From DAIDKA01 sp036498905 (GTDB lineage: Bacteria > Pseudomonadota > Gammaproteobacteria > Steroidobacterales > Steroidobacteraceae), in the NCBI GenBank assembly GCA_036498905.1, contig DASYER010000126.1:1-64000 (forward strand): a stretch of DNA of 64,000 bases, in the 5' to 3' direction. A program made the position numbers and the translations under genes. Of the stretch, positions 60,946 to 64,000 are shown in pieces (the stretch's first letter is position 1; every line of letters begins with the position of its first letter). The notes under the pieces are model-generated. The model did no database searches, was not told the origin of the DNA, and was given only the letters and a program-made list of their open reading frames with translations.

Positions 60946-61786
60946 GGCACAGGCCCGGCGTGCGGAACAGTCTTAGACCCGTGGTGACGATGAGACCCTC
61001 GACTCCCATGCGTGTCAGCAGCGAAATGCTTTCTTCTGGCTCAAGGACGAACGCGGCCGTCGCGAGCGCGTCCGCGAGCATGGCGCTGGGTGCGACGACG
61101 GTGGCACTGGCAACCCCGCGCGCCGCCTCTCCGCGGCGCGGATCCAGGATGTGCCGCCCGCGCTCATAGTCACCCGATGTGCACACCGCCCGGTCCGAAA
61201 TGTCGAAACGGTCGACCAGTTCGTCGCGGACGCGGGGATGGCGGATGCCGGTGGACCAGGGATCACCTTGTGGATTGCAGCCACCAAGGTAGAGATCACC
61301 GCCGGCATCGATGGCGAAGTTCTGGAATGGTCGCAGCTCGCGCGCCGCGGCGTCGACGGCCAGCCCCTTGGCCACCGCGCCCAGGTCCAGCGTCAGCGGG
61401 CGTCGCAGCAGAATCGTGCAGTCATCCTCGCCGATTTCGACGTCGCGGAAAGTGGCACCCGCGTCAGACCCTGGCGCCTCGCTGACCTCGCGAGTCAGGT
61501 AGTGGCGGTTGAATCCGCGCGCGGCCATGCGCGCCCCGACGGTTGGATCGAAGGCGCCGTCGGTTTCCTCAGCCACCATCAGCGCGAAGCGCACCGCCTC
61601 GAACAGAATCGCACTGACGGGCGTGCGCCTGCCGGCCTGCAGCTGGCGCAGTTCGCTCGCCGCATCGAAACGGGAGCAATGAGCCTCCACCAGGTGGAAC
61701 CATTCGAAAGCCCGCTCCATGGCGGGATCTGGCGCGTCCACCTCGATCGACACAACGGTTCCCATGACGGCTTCGGCACGGATCAC
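60938..61786 (-). CDS. apbE: FAD:protein FMN transferase (ApbE family)
   Basis: 282 residues from GTG 61786, overlapping the FMN-binding protein stop (GTGA). Family marks: VMGTVVSIEV, FDPTVGARMAARGFNRH, LDLGAVAKGLAVDAA, AIDAGGDLYLGGCNP, HILDPRRGEAARG and MLADALATAAFVL (metal-site Asp and Thr). It attaches FMN from FAD to a Thr or Ser of a partner protein. The likely acceptor is the FMN-binding protein encoded just upstream (motif DYMSHAT). It has no signal peptide or lipobox, unlike most ApbE proteins, so it either works in the cytoplasm or has an unrecognised export route. Confidence 0.9.
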   Translation of the reverse strand: MIRAEAVMGTVVSIEVDAPDPAMERAFEWFHLVEAHCSRFDAASELRQLQAGRRTPVSAILFEAVRFALMVAEETDGAFDPTVGARMAARGFNRHYLTREVSEAPGSDAGATFRDVEIGEDDCTILLRRPLTLDLGAVAKGLAVDAAARELRPFQNFAIDAGGDLYLGGCNPQGDPWSTGIRHPRVRDELVDRFDISDRAVCTSGDYERGRHILDPRRGEAARGVASATVVAPSAMLADALATAAFVLEPEESISLLTRMGVEGLIVTTGLRLFRTPGLCHA

Positions 61787-62568
61787 TTGGGAATCGGTGC
61801 CTCGCCGGAAGCCGGCTCGCGGGCATACATGAGTGCTTCCACCAGCGCGTCGTAATAGGCGTCGGAACTCTCGGTGGCATGCGACATATAGTCGACGTCA
61901 GGACTTTGGCGCACGACGGGCTGATGGATGAGCGGGTCGATCACGCTGCACGGATAGCGCGTGTCGCACGTCAGGATGCCCGACTCCACGATGCGGCCAT
62001 CCTTGATGACCACGCGCGCTTCGATGTTGCCGTGAGGGGAATAGCCAAGGCCGCTGAAGGTGCCATCGCGCCACTTCACCGCGACAGCGGGGGCCGGTTC
62101 GCGATCGATGGGTACGGGGCTCGCGGCCGTCGACTCCGCGGTGGGCAAAGGCACGGGCGCTATCGACGGCACGGCAGGCGGCGACGGCGGACCCGCCACA
62201 TCCGGCAGTGGTGGCGCTGAGGCAGCCGCAATCACCGCAGCAGCCGGGACAGTGGCGCGCTTCGATTTGCGGACCGCAGACGGGCGCTCTGGGGCGGACG
62301 GCATAGGCATCGGCTCCGCACTGGCAGCCGAGGCTTGCTGTTCAGGAGGCGGTTGCGAGACGACCGCCTCGATCGCGGGGGCCTTGGGATCGATGACAGC
62401 CCTGCTTTGCATCCGGGCCACCGATCTGCGCTCCTTGGTGTGAGCCTCGAACTGCCGAGCCGCATCGCGAGTACGTAAATATCCAGCGGTATAAACGGCC
62501 AACACGGCGGCGCAGCTCGCCGCCACCAAATCGTTTGAAACTTTCCCCTTACGGCGACCCCTGCGCAT
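61783..62568 (-). CDS. membrane-anchored FMN-binding domain protein, probable ApbE substrate
   Basis: 261 residues from ATG 62568. A basic tail (MRRGRRKGK) and one helix (about 14-31, LVAASCAAVLAVYTAGYL) anchor it. A long proline/alanine-rich linker (about 65-160) leads to an FMN_bind (PF04205) domain: KWRDGTFSGLGYSPHGNIEARVVIKDGRIVESGIL, ending DYMSHATESSDAYYDALVEALMYA. DYMSHAT (about 226-232) is close to the D-x-x-S/T-G-A-T flavinylation site with His in place of Gly, so T232 is the probable FMN attachment point. It is first in the operon with apbE, the NqrB/RnfD-like gene and creA. A membrane-side electron shuttle is likely. Confidence 0.85.
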   Translation of the reverse strand: MRRGRRKGKVSNDLVAASCAAVLAVYTAGYLRTRDAARQFEAHTKERRSVARMQSRAVIDPKAPAIEAVVSQPPPEQQASAASAEPMPMPSAPERPSAVRKSKRATVPAAAVIAAASAPPLPDVAGPPSPPAVPSIAPVPLPTAESTAASPVPIDREPAPAVAVKWRDGTFSGLGYSPHGNIEARVVIKDGRIVESGILTCDTRYPCSVIDPLIHQPVVRQSPDVDYMSHATESSDAYYDALVEALMYAREPASGEAPIPK

Positions 62569-62651
62569 GAGGCTGATTGTACGTGGACACAGCTCCCCGC
62601 CGAACAAAAATGGGCGGTAGCCGGCGGCGGTTGCAAATCCATTGTACCCGT

Positions 62652-62675
62652 TGTACCATTGGTGCACCTGGTACA
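62652..62675. promoter_or_regulatory. inverted-repeat operator of the GntR regulator
   Basis: TGTACCA (62652-62658) and TGGTACA (62669-62675) are perfectly complementary, with a 10-base spacer that contains the palindrome GGTGCACC (62661-62668). A further TTGTACC copy lies at 62642-62648. The site sits 15 bases before the GntR start and between the two divergent operons, so it probably controls both. Confidence 0.75.
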
Positions 62676-62689
62676 TATGAGCGCACCCG

Positions 62690-63076
62690 ATGGAAATCAC
62701 CATCGATATCGACAACCCCATGCCTCAGTTCGAGCAGCTGATTGAACAAGTCAAGGCTGCGGTCACCGCCGGCGTTCTGAAATCGGGCGACGCGCTGCCT
62801 TCGATCCGCCAGCTCGCCAACGATCTGGACCTCAATAGCAAGACCGTGGCGAAGGCGTACAAGCTGCTGGAACGCGACTCGATCATCGAAACCAAGGGCT
62901 ACCGCGGTACCTATGTCCATCCCAAAGCCAAGACGAACTGCAAGTTCAATCTGCAGGAGTGGACCTTGCGCAAGCTCAACGAGGCGATCGGCGAGCTGCG
63001 CGAGGCGGGTGTAACCGATTCCGAAATCCGAAATGCGTTCGTCGGCGCCATCAGCCGGCAACCACCGGTTAAGTGA
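62690..63076 (+). CDS. GntR family transcriptional regulator, YtrA type
   Basis: 128 residues. The N-terminal winged helix is typical: PMPQFEQLIEQVKAAVTAGVLKSGDALPSIRQLANDLDLNSKTVAKAYKLLERDSIIETKGYRGTYV (about 11-77). A short helical C-terminal part (85-125) serves for dimerisation and has no large ligand domain, as in the YtrA subgroup. Such regulators often control an adjacent membrane gene set. It is 9 bases upstream of the membrane protein at 63086 and divergent from the FMN-binding protein operon, with a clear inverted repeat between them. Confidence 0.9.
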   Translation: MEITIDIDNPMPQFEQLIEQVKAAVTAGVLKSGDALPSIRQLANDLDLNSKTVAKAYKLLERDSIIETKGYRGTYVHPKAKTNCKFNLQEWTLRKLNEAIGELREAGVTDSEIRNAFVGAISRQPPVK

Positions 63077-63085
63077 GGTGCCGTC

Positions 63086-63973
63086 ATGATTGAAACGAAT
63101 GCCTTCCTGGCGACGTTCGCGATTCAGATACTGGCCGGGTCAGCGCTGTGTCCCGCCTTGTTCATCAGACGCGTTCGAGCCGATGCGCTGAGCTTTCCCA
63201 CCGAACGCTTCGCGGAACTGTTCCCCGGCGTTGACAAAATCGCCTCTACTGAGCGCTTTGTCACCCGATACCGCGCGCAGAACGCGGTCATCACCGTGCT
63301 CGGCTTGTTGTTGCTGGGCTGGCTGTTCACTCAGATGGGCCACCTCGGCGAGGGCGGGACAACGGTGATCCTCATCACCGTGTATTACCTGGCGCAACTA
63401 GCACCGCAGCTTCTTATTGCCCGCAATGCCGCGAAGTACAACAAGCGCCTGAAGGCCTCGTTGGCGGAAGGCAAGCGCAAGGCCGTACTGCAGCGCCGCG
63501 GACTCTTCGATTTCGTCTCCCCGTTCATCGTCCTGCTTGCGGTGCTGAGTTATGCGGTGTTGGCCGCACTCGTGATCTACCTCCGACAGCACCCCTATCC
63601 GGGATTTGGTGGTTTCGCCAATCTGGGCTTCATTACTCTGGCCTACGCATTCTTCGCATTGGTCGCCTACCAAGTCCTGTATGGCAGGAAGCCCAACCCG
63701 CTGGTGACGCACGCGGATCGCCTCTACGCAATCGGCATGACCATAAAGACTCTCATCTATACGGGCATCGGCGTTACCGTATTCACATTGATCATCCTGA
63801 CACTCGGGCTACTGCGCCTGATGAGATGGAATCTGTTCGCAGTGGACGTTTTTTTCGTGATCTGCGTGGTCACGCCTTACATACAAGGCGCAATCGCGCG
63901 GCGTCGGCCTAAAGGTGATCTGCTCGGTTCCCCAGGACCCCTGCCTCCTGATGCGCAGAATCAATCCGCCTGA
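63086..63973 (+). CDS. multi-pass membrane protein, unknown function
   Basis: 295 residues with about six to seven helices (about 8-26, 68-86, 93-110, 150-172, 180-205, 222-248, 253-272). A charged loop (KYNKRLKASLAEGKRKAVLQRRG) lies between helices three and four. I recognise no family domain. It follows the GntR gene by nine bases and so is in its operon; YtrA-type regulators commonly sit with such membrane genes. It could be part of the same membrane process as the divergent flavin module, but that is inferred only from the shared control region. Confidence 0.75.
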   Translation: MIETNAFLATFAIQILAGSALCPALFIRRVRADALSFPTERFAELFPGVDKIASTERFVTRYRAQNAVITVLGLLLLGWLFTQMGHLGEGGTTVILITVYYLAQLAPQLLIARNAAKYNKRLKASLAEGKRKAVLQRRGLFDFVSPFIVLLAVLSYAVLAALVIYLRQHPYPGFGGFANLGFITLAYAFFALVAYQVLYGRKPNPLVTHADRLYAIGMTIKTLIYTGIGVTVFTLIILTLGLLRLMRWNLFAVDVFFVICVVTPYIQGAIARRRPKGDLLGSPGPLPPDAQNQSA

Positions 63974-64000
63974 CGGGCAGTTCCAAAGCGTCATTGCCGT

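Overview
The window (about 62% GC, dense, mostly operonic) looks like chromosome of a free-living gammaproteobacterium, probably near Steroidobacterales/Nevskiales/Xanthomonadales. This is an inference from gene content: several PQQ-type beta-propeller dehydrogenases, a TonB receptor, an M3 oligopeptidase, a CadC-like regulator with TPRs, a PilT-like ATPase and thiopurine methyltransferase. I see no rRNA, tRNA, IS element, phage gene or CRISPR array, and no codon-use island that would mark recent transfer.

Left part (1-10 kb): a NuoE/NuoF-type fused subunit (probable NAD-dependent formate dehydrogenase) running off the left edge; a secreted serine hydrolase; a zinc alcohol dehydrogenase divergent from a double NTF2-fold protein; and an operon of two half ABC exporters plus a MarR regulator. 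A small membrane protein divergent from a LysR regulator follows.

11-22 kb: a phytase-like secreted esterase domain protein faces a five-gene plus-strand operon of exported proteins: double-NTF2 protein, haem-PQQ dehydrogenase, PepSY membrane protein, esterase-713-like hydrolase, second double-NTF2 protein. A VOC protein and an M3 peptidase come next. The operon reads as a periplasmic oxidise-then-hydrolyse catabolic unit of unknown substrate.

22-34 kb: a ModE/PBP-type regulator behind a TonB receptor, tpm, a small membrane protein with a conserved VKNPFD...FPAGT segment next to a pirin gene, an ABC-2 exporter pair, an orphan PilT/PilU-like ATPase with a small partner, and an EamA transporter with an Fpg-type glycosylase.

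34-49 kb: repeat lipoproteins, a divergent SRAP (YedK/HMCES) protein, a PucR - arylmalonate-decarboxylase-like - quinohaemoprotein alcohol dehydrogenase operon, the second VKNPFD protein, a TetR gene with a near-textbook palindromic operator in front of a divergent SDR gene, a beta-propeller lipoprotein and a cytochrome c.

49-64 kb: a winged-helix/TPR transmembrane regulator, hydrolase and membrane protein genes, a REC-GAF-GGDEF-EAL protein with a dead GGDEF motif, an NTF2 protein, an SDR, and a large repeat/kelch lipoprotein. It ends with a compact flavin electron-transfer module (CreA, NqrB/RnfD-like membrane protein, ApbE flavinyl transferase, FMN-binding protein) divergent from a GntR/YtrA-type regulator with an inverted-repeat operator and a membrane protein. 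This last module, the VKNPFD family and the AMDase operon are the least ordinary parts.
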